DNA of 64,000 bases from Closterium sp. Naga37s-1 (Eukaryota; Streptophyta; Zygnematophyceae; Desmidiales; Closteriaceae). The translations under genes and the position numbers were made by a program. Location of the stretch: positions 1 to 64,000 of the forward strand of contig CANJKZ010000544.1 of NCBI GenBank assembly GCA_947471745.1, in the 5' to 3' direction. Of the stretch, positions 28,580-38,697 are shown in pieces (positions within the stretch are counted from its first letter, which is position 1; each line of letters opens with the position of its first letter). The notes beneath the pieces are model-generated. The model was not told the DNA's origin. It saw nothing but the letters and a program-made list of their open reading frames with translations, and searched no databases.

Positions 28580-29350
28580 AGAGAGATGACACGACGTCTG
28601 TCGTTGAGATGACACGAGGACTTGTTATAGTCACAATAGGCTTCAATGTGCCTAAAACGAAAGATAGAGTGCACAGTCGGATTTCTGCACAGCGGTTTCA
28701 AGCGTTGATAGCGTTCTGCTCACAGCTTCAAATTACTTGCTATAAATTGGATCTGGAGCGTCTTGATGTCGCCTACAATAGGCAATTTAAATCACAGGAT
28801 TTTATAAAGTATTGATGATGCAACGTTGGTTTGAACGAAGGGCACTATGGCAGCCACTATAGTCTTAGAACACAAGATAGGAAGAATTACGAGTCGGGAA
28901 TGACTCCCAACTCCTACAAACCCCAAGAACCGAGGTACAGTGATGTGGAAAAGTGCCACACTGTCCCCAACCACGAAGGGTCTCGAAACTACCCTCCACA
29001 AGGGCCTACACCAAGAGAAATGTTACACTACACAAATTAATGCAACTATTCTCACTATCTTAAAGTTTACCCTTTTGGAGAGCTTCGAAATCACTTGAAT
29101 CTTGAAACCAAGGCTCTGGTTCTTCAAGATAAATTCTTCCTTGAGTTCTTGGAATTCTGCTGCGCACACCTGCGACACGCCGAACGTTCAACACACGACA
29201 AAATAGAAAACCGCACAAGACACGCAAACAACGACGTGACACGCGACTAGTGATAACTCGCTATTGACTCGACACACACATTCAAAACCATGTCTCATCA
29301 TTCATACACTATTATAAGCATGAAATATATATTATCTCATGCCCTCATAC
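28580..29350. other. Spacer between EMB8-like exons and copia C; no gene seen
   Basis: AT-richer, non-repetitive, with no domain or LTR recognised. 5' exons of the EMB8-like gene would be expected here or further right but were not found. It ends in the CATAC target duplicate of copia C. Confidence 0.5.
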
Positions 29351-29475
29351 TGAGAAACTGAACGAGAATGGATGGACTAAGGGAAAGTTGGGTACAAATG
29401 TAAACCCTAGAAAACTGTACCCCATATGTGCTACCCCACTATAGCCTACAGTAGCTATGTCATATAAATCTGACA
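29351..29475 (-). repeat. 3' LTR of copia C (125 bp)
   Basis: On the element strand begins TGTCAGATTTATATGACATA and ends GTTTCTCA. One difference from the 5' LTR, at about 29401 versus 36177. Confidence 0.96.
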
Positions 29476-29682
29476 CACCCCCATAGGCAAAGTGGGGGAG
29501 AACAAGGGGTCACAAGACCAGTCAAGCAAAGCAATGCAAGCTCAGGGTGGATCACAAAGTCACCACACATTCCGAGCACAAGTTCAAGGCCACAAGGCCA
29601 GTTCACATGCAGGATTACATATATATATAAGGCTAGACAAGCAAGAGCAGGTGTATATATATATGCAACAATACAAACAAGG

Positions 29683-30987
29683 TCAAGGGGTGAGCAAGTG
29701 AGGCAAGGTAGGCACAAGACCCAGCTGAGTACAGAAGCACTGATGATCACAAGGCGCAAGTGCCTTGGTGAAGATATCAGCAGTGTTGGCCTGAGAGGCC
29801 ACGTACGCAAGCCGCAGCTGACCACGCTGCTGTAGCTCACGAGCAAGGAAGTAGCGGAGAGCAATGTGCTTCGTTCCGTGCTCCAGTCTCTGCTCTCGAC
29901 ACAAGGCCAGCATGGCCTTGTTGTCTACGTACAGCACTGGAGGAGAACGAGGCGGCTCTCCGAGGTCAGTCAGCAGGTAGGTGAGCCAGCGAAGCTCCTG
30001 TGCAGCCATGGCCCCGGCGTAGATCTCAGCCTCACAACTGGAGCCGAGAACAGAAGACGAGCGGGTAGCCCGCCACGAAACAGAGCCGGAACCAAGGCGG
30101 AAGGTGTAACCCTGTGACGACCGCTGCGTAGCCTGGTAGTCAGCCCAAGAAGCGTCTGCGTGCCCAGTGAGGACCACTGGACTCTGCCCTCCAAGCACAA
30201 GCCCCATGCCCGACGTACTGCACAAGTAGCGCAACACCCTCTTCGCTGCAGCCATGTGCTCCGGTCTGTGTCTCCCAGGAGCAACATAGCGTGCGAGAAT
30301 GCTAAGAGGGTATGCAAGGTCAGGTCGTGTGCAGGTCATCAGGTACATGAGGCAGCCAACAAGCTCTGGGTACGGGCCACTCGACTCTACGGACTCATCC
30401 GAAGGCAGAGCTGAGAGCGAGTGGCGAGTAGGCAGAGGAGTGGCCTGAGGCGAGGAGTACGTGAAGCCGAAGCGCTGAAGGACCTGCTGCACCATGTGTG
30501 ACTGAGTCAGGGTAATGGTGCGGCGTGCTCTGTCCCGGGTGATCTGCAAGCCAAGGTAGCTGCGCAGTTCACCCAGGTCTGTGCACGTGTGTCTCTTCTG
30601 CAGCTCGGACTTCACGTGGGCGAGTCCAGCAGTGTCAGCTGTGGCAAAGACCAAGTCGTCGACGTACACGAGGATGTAGAACGGCGGCAAAGAAGTGTCG
30701 GTGCGCAGAAACAGCGACGGGTCGGCAGTAGAGGGAGCAAACCCAAGGGCCGCAAGTGTAGTCCTCAGTGTGTCGTGCCACTCACGCGGTGCCTGGCGGA
30801 GACCGTAGACTGGCCGCCGGAGGCTCCACTGGGTGCCAGGAGGAAAAGACCCAGTGAAGCCAGGTGGGCGACGCAGCCAGATCTCCTCGTGCAGGCTGCC
30901 CTGCAAGAAAGCAGTGCTGAAGTCAAGAGAGTGCAGCTCGTAGTCGCGGTGAGCAGCTATGTGCAGCAGTACCCGAAGAGTGGTCAT
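29683..30987 (-). CDS. Copia C reverse transcriptase and RNase H
   Basis: 434 codons open. Starts at TTLRVLLHIAAHRDYELHSL directly after the TAG at 31009-31011; RT box VYVDDLVFATADTAGL intact; RNase H DASWAD, SSCEAEIYAGAMAAQELRWL, VDNKAML, KHIALRYFLARELQ, then NTADIFTKAL and the natural stop. In copia the whole pol is one polyprotein, so this piece depends on read-through of the upstream stop. Confidence 0.93.
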   Translation of the reverse strand: MTTLRVLLHIAAHRDYELHSLDFSTAFLQGSLHEEIWLRRPPGFTGSFPPGTQWSLRRPVYGLRQAPREWHDTLRTTLAALGFAPSTADPSLFLRTDTSLPPFYILVYVDDLVFATADTAGLAHVKSELQKRHTCTDLGELRSYLGLQITRDRARRTITLTQSHMVQQVLQRFGFTYSSPQATPLPTRHSLSALPSDESVESSGPYPELVGCLMYLMTCTRPDLAYPLSILARYVAPGRHRPEHMAAAKRVLRYLCSTSGMGLVLGGQSPVVLTGHADASWADYQATQRSSQGYTFRLGSGSVSWRATRSSSVLGSSCEAEIYAGAMAAQELRWLTYLLTDLGEPPRSPPVLYVDNKAMLALCREQRLEHGTKHIALRYFLARELQQRGQLRLAYVASQANTADIFTKALAPCDHQCFCTQLGLVPTLPHLLTP

Positions 30988-31008
30988 CTTCGGGGTGGGA
31001 GAGAAGGT

Positions 31009-33480
31009 CTAGAAGTAGTCAACTCCCTGCCGCTGACTGAAGCCACGAGCCACGTAACGCGCCTTGAAGACAGGCGGAGAACCCGGCGGTCGCTTCACCC
31101 TGAAAATCCACATGCCACTGACGATGTTCGCCCCAGGCGGGGGAACCTCGTCAACGTAGGTGCCTGTGGACTTCCAGGAAGCCATCTCTGTGTCCATAGC
31201 TGCCTGCCACTGAGAGGAGTAGGGACCCTCTATCGCCTCCGCGTAAGAGCGCGGAGTCGGGATGTCAAGTGCATCCGGGTCTCCCTCAGGGGTAAGCAGT
31301 ACGGACACGAGATGAGGTGAAGCAGCAGCCAAACACTGGAACTCCTCCTGCCTGTCCTCAAGGACGTCCGTGCCAAGGGCACACTCACCCCCGACGGACG
31401 GAGGACAGACAGACTCAGACTCATCGACAAGACTAGCAGCGTAGTCTAGACGACAGCGAGCAGCAAAGTCGACGAGCTCAGCAACTAGGGCAGACGCAGC
31501 AGTGGACTCAAAGGAAGGGTCAGTGACGACAGTAGCAAGGAGACGCGTGACAGTAGGACTGGCAGCACGAAGAGAGTCCGACTCCGGGTCGGGAAGAGCA
31601 GGAAGAGAGGACTCAGGAGGAGAAGGCAAAGGGGCACGCAGAGGAGCAGTGGACGGACGCAGAGACATCCGGTGCGTGCCAGGGACAGGAGGAGGACGCT
31701 GACGCGAACCACGACCACTAGTGCGAGCAGGACGGACAGGCGACGCAGGGCGAGACGCAGGCTCACGACGCTCAGCAAGACCTCCAGTAGGACCAGTGTA
31801 GGGAGAAGGAGCGGGCAGTGGGGAGGCCGGCTGTAACTGTAACTGTGACGGGACAGGCTGTGGACACTCTAAGGGAGGAGGAGGACCAGTAGAAGGCGGG
31901 AGACCAAGAACCTGCTGAAGGAGCGGAACGAAGTACGGCCGAGGCCGCGCGGCGACTCCAGACACAGAAGGGACAGCACCAGTTCCCCCAGCGGCAGCAC
32001 CAGCGCCAGCAGCACCTCCAGCTCCAGTACCTCCAGCAGCACCAGTAGCACCCCCAGCAGGACCGTATCCAGGACCGACAGCAGTAGCCTCAGCGTCAAC
32101 ACCCTCAGCAGCTCCAGCTCCAGTCGTACCCGCAGGCCCAGCAGCTCCAGTACTCCCAGTACGAGCACCTCCGGGACCCGCGGCACCAGCACCCTCAGCA
32201 GCCGAAGAACCTCCAGCTCCAGCAGCACGCCTCCAGCGCCGGGCAAACCACTCGCGCAGCTCCTGTGGAGAGAGTGGCTCCCGCCGAGACGAAGCACCCG
32301 GAGAACCTCCAGGCTCAGCACCGCCAGACGCCACACGAGCAGGCCCAGCTCCCTCAGGCTCCGCACCCCCAGGCTCAGCACCTCCAGGCGTAGCACCCCC
32401 AGGCTCAGCACCCCCAGGCTCAGCACCCCCAGGCTCAGCACCCCCAGTAGTAGCACCCTCAGGCTCAGCACCCCCAGGCTCAGCACCCCCGGTAGTAGCA
32501 CCCCCAGGCTCAGCACCCCCAGGCTCAGCACCCCCAGTAGTAGCACCCTCAGGCTCAGCACCCCCAGGCGTAGCACCCACACGCTCAGCACCCCCAGAGT
32601 CAGCACCCCCAGGCTCAGCACCCTCAGCAGCACCAGAGTCACCAGTAACCTCGACAGGCTCGACTGCGTCTACCTGGGACACACCTAAAGGGGCAGGACC
32701 CTGAGGGGGGAGGGGGTCTACCGGGGGGGGACCTGGCACAAGGAAGAGCGGTGGCGGGGGGAGGGACGGAGTGCGGTAGGGGAAGAGGCGGTAGTAGGGG
32801 ACCGACTCGTCAAACGTGACGTCCTGGGAGGACAAAACACGGCGAGAGGTGGGGTGGTAGAACTGCCACCCTGGCGCGTCAGGGGGGAAGCCAAGGAAGA
32901 CGCAAGGAGCAGCATGAGGGGACAGCTTGTCCGCAGACAAGTCGCGGACAAACGCCCGAGATCCCCAGACACGGAACGCAGACGCATCGCCAACCTTCCC
33001 CGTCCACAGCAAAGCTGGGGAGGTCTCCGGCATGGAGACCCTGGGGTGAAGGTTGATCTGATGCGCCGCGTACCGAACCGCAAACGGCCACAGAAAATGG
33101 GGGGCAGCCGCATGCATCATGGACGTACGGGCGACGTCCATGACCATGCCAATGCGGCGCTCAGCAATCCCATTTTGCTGTGGAGAGTCCGGAAGCGTGA
33201 AGGTCTGGCGGATGCCTCGTGCACGACAGTAGGCTCGCAGAAGGCCAGAGGAGAACTCTCCACCTCTGTCAGAGTGCAGACGCAGAACAGGAAAGTCCGA
33301 GCCGAAGCTCTGCCTGAGCTGGAGACGAGCTGCGCGGATCCAGTCGATCAACACCTCAGTGACATCACCCTTGCTGCGCAAGGGGAAGACTGTGGTGTAA
33401 CGCGAGTAGTCGTCAACCACCAGCAGGAAGTAGCGCTCGTGACCCTGTCCACGGACGCGGGCCGGGCCCCACACGTCCAT
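31009..33480 (-). CDS. Copia C integrase, repeat linker and RT N-terminus
   Basis: 823 codons open. Integrase keeps all catalytic residues: HMDVWGP, RLHSDRGGEFSS and QQNGIAERRIG. The linker carries GGAEPGGAEPEGATTGGAEP repeats (about 32340-32640), a stretch LSPQELREWFARRW, then Ala/Gly-rich AGAAAGGTGAVP text. It ends RQGVDYF at TAG where sisters read QTFSPTPK (CAG to TAG). Confidence 0.94.
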   Translation of the reverse strand: MDVWGPARVRGQGHERYFLLVVDDYSRYTTVFPLRSKGDVTEVLIDWIRAARLQLRQSFGSDFPVLRLHSDRGGEFSSGLLRAYCRARGIRQTFTLPDSPQQNGIAERRIGMVMDVARTSMMHAAAPHFLWPFAVRYAAHQINLHPRVSMPETSPALLWTGKVGDASAFRVWGSRAFVRDLSADKLSPHAAPCVFLGFPPDAPGWQFYHPTSRRVLSSQDVTFDESVPYYRLFPYRTPSLPPPPLFLVPGPPPVDPLPPQGPAPLGVSQVDAVEPVEVTGDSGAAEGAEPGGADSGGAERVGATPGGAEPEGATTGGAEPGGAEPGGATTGGAEPGGAEPEGATTGGAEPGGAEPGGAEPGGATPGGAEPGGAEPEGAGPARVASGGAEPGGSPGASSRREPLSPQELREWFARRWRRAAGAGGSSAAEGAGAAGPGGARTGSTGAAGPAGTTGAGAAEGVDAEATAVGPGYGPAGGATGAAGGTGAGGAAGAGAAAGGTGAVPSVSGVAARPRPYFVPLLQQVLGLPPSTGPPPPLECPQPVPSQLQLQPASPLPAPSPYTGPTGGLAERREPASRPASPVRPARTSGRGSRQRPPPVPGTHRMSLRPSTAPLRAPLPSPPESSLPALPDPESDSLRAASPTVTRLLATVVTDPSFESTAASALVAELVDFAARCRLDYAASLVDESESVCPPSVGGECALGTDVLEDRQEEFQCLAAASPHLVSVLLTPEGDPDALDIPTPRSYAEAIEGPYSSQWQAAMDTEMASWKSTGTYVDEVPPPGANIVSGMWIFRVKRPPGSPPVFKARYVARGFSQRQGVDYF

Positions 33481-33564
33481 GTGAAGCGTCTGCAGCGGGG
33501 CCTCTGTCGGAGGAAACTGGGAGGAGTGAGGGGCAGCCCGCTGCCGCCCCTCGACACAAGGGAC

Positions 33565-35395
33565 TCAGGTAGGGCCGGGCCCCGGAGGAAGGGGAGGGAG
33601 GGACCGGGGAAGACCAGAGATAAGGACACGGGAGGCCATGCCTCGGAGACGAAGCAGGGAGGGGTGACCAAGGCGGTGGTGCCAGAGGAGAGTCTCGTGA
33701 GACAGGAGGCGACACAAACAGGGGGCAGACTCAGGACCAGACCTGGACGCTGCAGCAAACACCTGACCCGACGCAGCTACCTGACCAGACGCAGTGACTG
33801 GAGGAGACGCAGTGGTCAGTGTGTACAGGCTCGACCCCGGCCGACGTGTAAACGTGGCCAGGTGTCGGCCTGTCCGAGCGTCTGTGCAGTGGGTCACCCG
33901 CTGACTCGCAGGAGTGAACTGGTGAACCCCCGCATCCTGTAGGTCAGCACCACTCACCAAGTTCGTAGAGAACGAGGGGAGGTAAAGACCAGACAGGGTG
34001 CCAGAGGGGGCCGCCGGACACGGGAGGACAGTGGAGAAGTGAGCAAGGACAGGACCCCCAGAGGGGTCTGCCAGAGAGACTGCAACTGGCCGGCCAAGCG
34101 GCGTGAGTGTGGTGCGGTCTCGAAAGAAGGAGCGAGAAGCCCCCGAGTCAAGGGTGAAGGTGTGGGAGGCCGAAGCCGACGCAGTACCTGAGAGAGCAGA
34201 CTCACCAGCACCTGAGGGAGCAGACGCACGAGCACCTAGAGCAGCAGCCTCGCTAGCACCTAGAGCAGCAGCCTCACCAATACCTAGAGCAGTAGTCTCA
34301 ATGCCCGGGTCGGGCGGAAAACACCGGTAACAGTCACCCTCATCACTAATAGTCACAGCATACATGGCAGCAAGAATAGCATCAAAGTCAAGGTCAAAGA
34401 CAGCTACACCCGCCCTAGACAGCTCGCCCCAGCGGGGGATCTCAGTGGCCTCAGGGAACTGGTGACACCAAGCGTCCGTCAGGCGGCCAAAGCAGCGCTG
34501 GGTGGAGTGCGCACCCCCGCACTGCTCACCCGCGCGGTCGCCGGTGCGTAGGACGTAGGTGCACGGACCAGTACCCCCACCCCGCTGGCGTGCAGCGTAC
34601 CACTCACGGAGCTGCTGAGGGGGGGGGAAGTCACGAGTGCGCTGCTGCCGCTGCTGCTGCTGCTGCTGGCGCTGACCACCACTGGAGCCGACCCTCTGCG
34701 CAGCGCCACCCCGACCAGCTCCACCTCCTCCGCCGCCGCCTCCTCCACCGCCGCCTCCTCCGCCACCTCCGCTCCCACCGCCACTGCCGCCGCCGCCTCC
34801 GCCTCCACTGCCGCCACCGACACCTCCACCCCCGCCACCACTCCCACCACCACCCCCACCCCCTCCACTACCTCCACCGCCACCTCCGCCACCCCCGCCA
34901 GCCCCTCCAGCACCCTTGCCCCCCTTGCCCTTGCCGGTGCGGCGTCTCCCGCTCGGGGCAGACGCAGCGCCGACCGACTCAAAACCAACGAGGTCGGCCG
35001 CAGCAGCAGAGGCAACAGAGGGCAAAAGGGGGGAGGGGGAACACCCCTCAAAGACGGGGGTGCGAGGGTCACCACGAGAGGCTCCTACAGCGACTATGCT
35101 CTTCTCTGCTGCTAGGAGGGCCTTCTCGAGGAGGTCAACGGTGAGAGTGGTGGGGCAAACTGAGAGGAAGTGGTCCCTGACTACGCGAAGGGAGTCAGGG
35201 AGCCGGGTGACTATGTAGTAGAGGGTGATGTACATGGGGGGGGGGGTTCTTGGCGCAGAATTCAGCAGGAAGCGCAGCGCGGTAGCGAGTGTCACTAGTG
35301 GGGAGGTGCGTAATGAGGTCAGCGACTGTGGGAAAGGCAGCAAGGTCACGGAAGAGGTACGGTAGCATGAGGCGGCTCAGTGCAGCAGCGGCAGC
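33565..35395 (-). CDS. Copia C gag (N-terminally truncated) and protease
   Basis: Gag helices (MYITLYYIVTRLPDSLRVVR, VDLLEKALLAAEKSIVAVGA) precede a glycine tract of about 90 residues (GGGGGGGSGGGG), then the Cys/His motif CTYVLRTGDRAGEQCGGAHS TQRC and protease TLDSGASRSFFRDRTTLTPL. GAG-pre-integrase HRLGHPSLLRLRGM follows, then a stop near 33565. A frameshift near 35290 and loss of the first 80 or so gag residues (replaced by the leader repeat array) impair it. Confidence 0.9.
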
Positions 35396-36060
35396 AACTG
35401 CAGCTCGGCGGCTTGGCGACCCGGCGGCTCGGACGGCTCAGGTGGCGCGGCGGCTCGGGCGGCTCGGGTGGATCGGGCGGCTCGGCAGTAGCTCGGCGGC
35501 GCCGGCGGCTCGGTGGTGACGGCGGGGCCGCGTGGGGACGGCGGCGGGGCCGGGTGGAGCGGCAGCGGGGCCGGGTGGAGCGGCGTCGGGGCCGGGTGGA
35601 GCGGCGTCGGGGCCGGGTGGAGCGGCGTCAGGGCCAGTAGAGGCGGCGCCGGGGCCGGGAAAGGGCAGTTCCGGGGCCGCAGGGGTAGGCGACGGGGCCA
35701 GCAGAGGCGGCGCCGAGGCAGGGAAGGGCGGCGCCGGGGCCGCAGGGGTAGGCGACGGGGCCGCTAGGGCGGCTAGGAGGGGGGGGTCGCGAGGGCGGCT
35801 TGAAGAGGCCGCGAGGGCGGCTAGAAAGGGCCGCGAGGGCGGCGTGAAAGGGCCGCGAGGGCGGCGCGACGCGAAGGAGCCGCGAGGGCGGCGGATCGGG
35901 GCCGCGAGGGCGGCGCGACGCGGCCGCTAGGGCGGCGCGACGTGAAGGGGCCGCGAGGGCGACGCGACGGGGCCGCAAGCGCGACGCGACGGGGCCGCTA
36001 AGGCGGCGCGACAGGGTCGAGAGAGGGGAGCGCGACTCGGGCAGTGTAGAGCGCGCTCCG
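35395..36060 (-). repeat. GC-rich leader array of copia C
   Basis: Plus-strand units such as GGCCGGGTGGAGCGGCGTCG (35560-35640) and GGGCCGCGAGGGCGGCGCGA (35780-36010), 20-35 bp, degenerate. It occupies the place of the 5' leader and gag N-terminus. The sequence is unrelated to the array of element B at the same site. Confidence 0.92.
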
Positions 36061-36077
36061 GGCAGGAAAAAAAAAAA

Positions 36078-36126
36078 GGTGGTGGGCCCTAGGAACAGTT
36101 CCCACAGGGGAACCTGCTCGATACCA
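36078..36126 (-). promoter_or_regulatory. Primer binding site and tRNA-complementary leader of copia C
   Basis: Element strand TGGTATCGAGCAGGTTCC at 36126, then CCTGTGGG (36107-36100) and GGGCCCACCACC (36089-36078). These follow in order the complement of initiator tRNA-Met (acceptor stem, variable region, anticodon arm). An 11-T run comes next. Confidence 0.7.
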
Positions 36127-36251
36127 TGAGAAACTGAACGAGAATGGATGGACTAAGGGAAAGTTGGGTACAAATGCAAACCCTAGAAAACTGTACCCCA
36201 TATGTGCTACCCCACTATAGCCTACAGTAGCTATGTCATATAAATCTGACA
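36127..36251 (-). repeat. 5' LTR of copia C (125 bp)
   Basis: One difference from its partner. The right flank is the CATAC duplicate. Confidence 0.96.
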
Positions 36252-36319
36252 CATACCATTCCATGCACACACGCATGCACGCACACGGACAACAAGCCGA
36301 ATGCAAACCGTTTGGTTGC

Positions 36320-37345
36320 ACCAACAGGACTCCCATCCTCATAGTAGCTCGGCTGCTCCATGTAAAGGTCTCGGTCCAGCATGCCATGGAGGAACGCGTT
36401 CTTCACATCCAGCTGCATCAGGTCTAAATCGAGTGCAGTTGCGATCTCCAGAAGCACACGCGCCAGCACATAGCTTCCCACAGGGGCGTACGTCTCCTCA
36501 TAGTCCACCTCTGCCATCTGCGTGAACCCCTTCACCACCAGCCTCGCCTTCTCACGCTCCACTATTCCATTCGGTCGGAACTTGGTGTTCAAAATCCAAC
36601 GGTTCTTCATCACATTCACCCCTGGAGGACGTGGAACCAACTCCCACGTCCCCTGCTCAATCAAGCTCCGCATCTCCTCATCCATCGCTTCCTTCACCTT
36701 GTCGCCCTTCCAGCAGCCCAAGGCCTCCTTCACTGTCATCTTAGCTATTTCCCACTGTCTCTCAGGGTCGGCCACCACATCTGGGTCCAGTTCCATCCAC
36801 TCCTCGTCATCCAAACCTGCCGGCTCAATCACTACTGCCCAAGCATATTTAACTGGCGGGACACCACAAGTGATGCGAGTGGAGCGACGCAGCGGCGGTG
36901 CAGTGATCATCCTAGAATCCAGCACACGACCACCATCTCTAATTCCCCACATCTCTTGCTCCCCTGTCTGTGGCTCCCCTGTCTGCTGCTCCCCAATCTG
37001 CTCCTCCCCTATCTGCTGCTCACCAATCGGCTGCTCCCCTGTCTGCTGCTCCCCTGTCTGCTGCTCCCCTGTCTCCTTTCCCCCACTCTGCTGCACTCCA
37101 TCCATGCTGTTCTCGTCCTGCAGCTGCTTAGTCACAAGGCGCTGCCCGTCGGTGATCATCACAGACGTCGACACCACAGTCCCCCCCTCACCAACGGGCG
37201 GCGCTGTGGAAGACAAAGAGGAGGGTGGGGCAGGTGCAGGAAGGATGGAGGGTGGAAGAGGAGAGGGAATAACAGGAGGAGGAGGGGTAGCCAAGGGGGT
37301 TGAGGATGGAGGAGGCGCGGTAGGAGGAACCACACGAGGGTACAC
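36320..37345 (-). pseudogene. Copia D linker and reverse transcriptase N-terminal half
   Basis: Repeats of TGEQQTGEQPIGEQQIGEEQ in the linker, then RRSTRITCGVPPVKYAWAVV and RT start EEMRSLIEQGTWELVPRPPG, NRWILNTKFRPNGIVEREKA RLVVKGFTQ, ALDLDLMQLDVKNAFLHGML. It ends MEQPSYYEDGSPVGATKRF, beyond which no YVDD half exists. Confidence 0.9.
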
Positions 37346-38652
37346 TGTAGGAGGTGGGGTGGGGATTGAGGTAGGGACATGGGCATAGCAGGAGGTGCGA
37401 CCACTTCCTCCTCCTCCACCTCCTCCTCAAGAGTGCCTGAGAAGAGTGAAGGAAGGGGCTCATTGGGCATCGGACGCCCCCCATGCTCCTGCTGATGCCA
37501 AGCCTTCCATCCTGCCAAGGACATTGTCTCATAGAAAACTGCTTCCACGGTGGTGATGAGGCAGTTGGACTCCAGGTCCAGCACTTGCCAGCCCTTGCTC
37601 ACTGTTGACACCCCCAAGTGCAACCCCCAGCGAGCCTTAGGCGCCAGCTTCCCCCCGCGCTGCGACTGCGGCACCATATACTGCAGCATGCAGCCCCAAA
37701 CACGCACCATACTGACATCGGGTTTGCGTCGGAAGGCGAGCTCGTACGGCGTCACACCAGAGGGCAGCGAGGCGTGCTCCACGCGGTTGCGCATCCAGAC
37801 GGCCTGTGACAGCACCAGGTGCCACCAGTGATGCTGCACACCCATGTGTAGCAACATCGTCCGCACTGCCTCCACAATGCTGCACATCTCCCTCTCAGCC
37901 ATCCCGTTCTGCTCCTGCGTGTATGGGCATGTGAGGTCGTGGATGATCCCCTTCTCATCAAGGAAGAGCGTGAAGTCATGTCCTAGGAACTCGCCACCCC
38001 GATCAGTGCGCAGCGCCTTCACTGTGGTCTTACACTGCCGCTCTGCCATCGGGAGCCACTTCTGGAATGCCGCCAGTGCATCACTCTTCTTGGCCAAAGG
38101 GTAGGCCCAGACGTACCACGTCTTGCGATCCTTCAGCACCAAAAGGTAGCGGCTGCCGTCCTTAGCTGCTTCACGAAAAGGGCCACACAGGTCAGCATGC
38201 ACCACTCCAAGCAGCTCATCCTCCTCCTCTCCCACAGAAAGAAAAGTATGACGGGTGATCTTTCCCCCAACACAAGAGACGCATGGCATGCCTGACTTGC
38301 CCCCCTTCTCCAACTCCAAGCCCGTCACTGACCCGTGAGCCGCAGTACGCTCTATGGCGTCAACACCAACGTGTGCGAGGCGCGGATGCCACGTGTCCAC
38401 CTTAGATCGCACGCCCGTCGCCAAAGTGCGCAGGGCCACCGTTTCACCCTCCTGCTGCTGCGTCGAGCATGGCTGGAAGTTCGTGCAGAGGACACGTCCC
38501 TTGAACTCAGCACGACCAAGGAGCGATCCATCTGGCGCGCGCAGCAGAGTCACGTCCCCGGCATCCAGCAGCTGCACGCCACTATCACGCAGTTGCCCAG
38601 CAGAAAGAAGACTCGCCTGCACTCCAGGTACGCACAACACGTCCGGCACCAA
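37159..38652 (-). CDS. Copia D GAG-pre-integrase and integrase
   Basis: 497 codons. HHCC part HPRLAHVGVDAIERTA..CVSCVGGK, integrase core VVHADLCGPF (D), KALRTDRGGEFLG (D), YTQEQNGMAEREM (E), then the C-terminal WGLHLGVSTVSKGWQVLD. All catalytic residues present. The tail shifts frame into Pro-rich text overlapping the next frame. Confidence 0.93.
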   Translation of the reverse strand: MVPDVLCVPGVQASLLSAGQLRDSGVQLLDAGDVTLLRAPDGSLLGRAEFKGRVLCTNFQPCSTQQQEGETVALRTLATGVRSKVDTWHPRLAHVGVDAIERTAAHGSVTGLELEKGGKSGMPCVSCVGGKITRHTFLSVGEEEDELLGVVHADLCGPFREAAKDGSRYLLVLKDRKTWYVWAYPLAKKSDALAAFQKWLPMAERQCKTTVKALRTDRGGEFLGHDFTLFLDEKGIIHDLTCPYTQEQNGMAEREMCSIVEAVRTMLLHMGVQHHWWHLVLSQAVWMRNRVEHASLPSGVTPYELAFRRKPDVSMVRVWGCMLQYMVPQSQRGGKLAPKARWGLHLGVSTVSKGWQVLDLESNCLITTVEAVFYETMSLAGWKAWHQQEHGGRPMPNEPLPSLFSGTLEEEVEEEEVVAPPAMPMSLPQSPPHLLQCTLVWFLLPRLLHPQPPWLPLLLLLFPLLFHPPSFLHLPHPPLCLPQRRPLVRGGLWCRRL

Positions 38653-38697
38653 GACACGCCTGCCCCTGTCTCCAAGGAGAGCGACTGTGCCTCGCCC

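Larger units (their letters stand above)
29351..36251 (-). mobile_element. Copia element C, young and nearly intact, TSD CATAC
   Basis: 6901 bp on the minus strand. LTRs are 125 bp (29351-29475 and 36127-36251) and differ at one base only. Target duplication CATAC at 29346-29350 and 36252-36256. Primer site TGGTATCGAGC at 36126-36116. Gag-protease, integrase-linker and RT-RNase H are each open; only two nonsense codons (near 33563 and 31007) and an N-terminal gag loss prevent a full polyprotein. It landed at the truncated edge of element D. Confidence 0.97.

Noticed and set aside
35380-35930. Arg/Gly-rich plus-strand frames over the copia C leader
   Set aside because: Open only because of the GC-rich leader array; on the wrong strand for the element and without homology.
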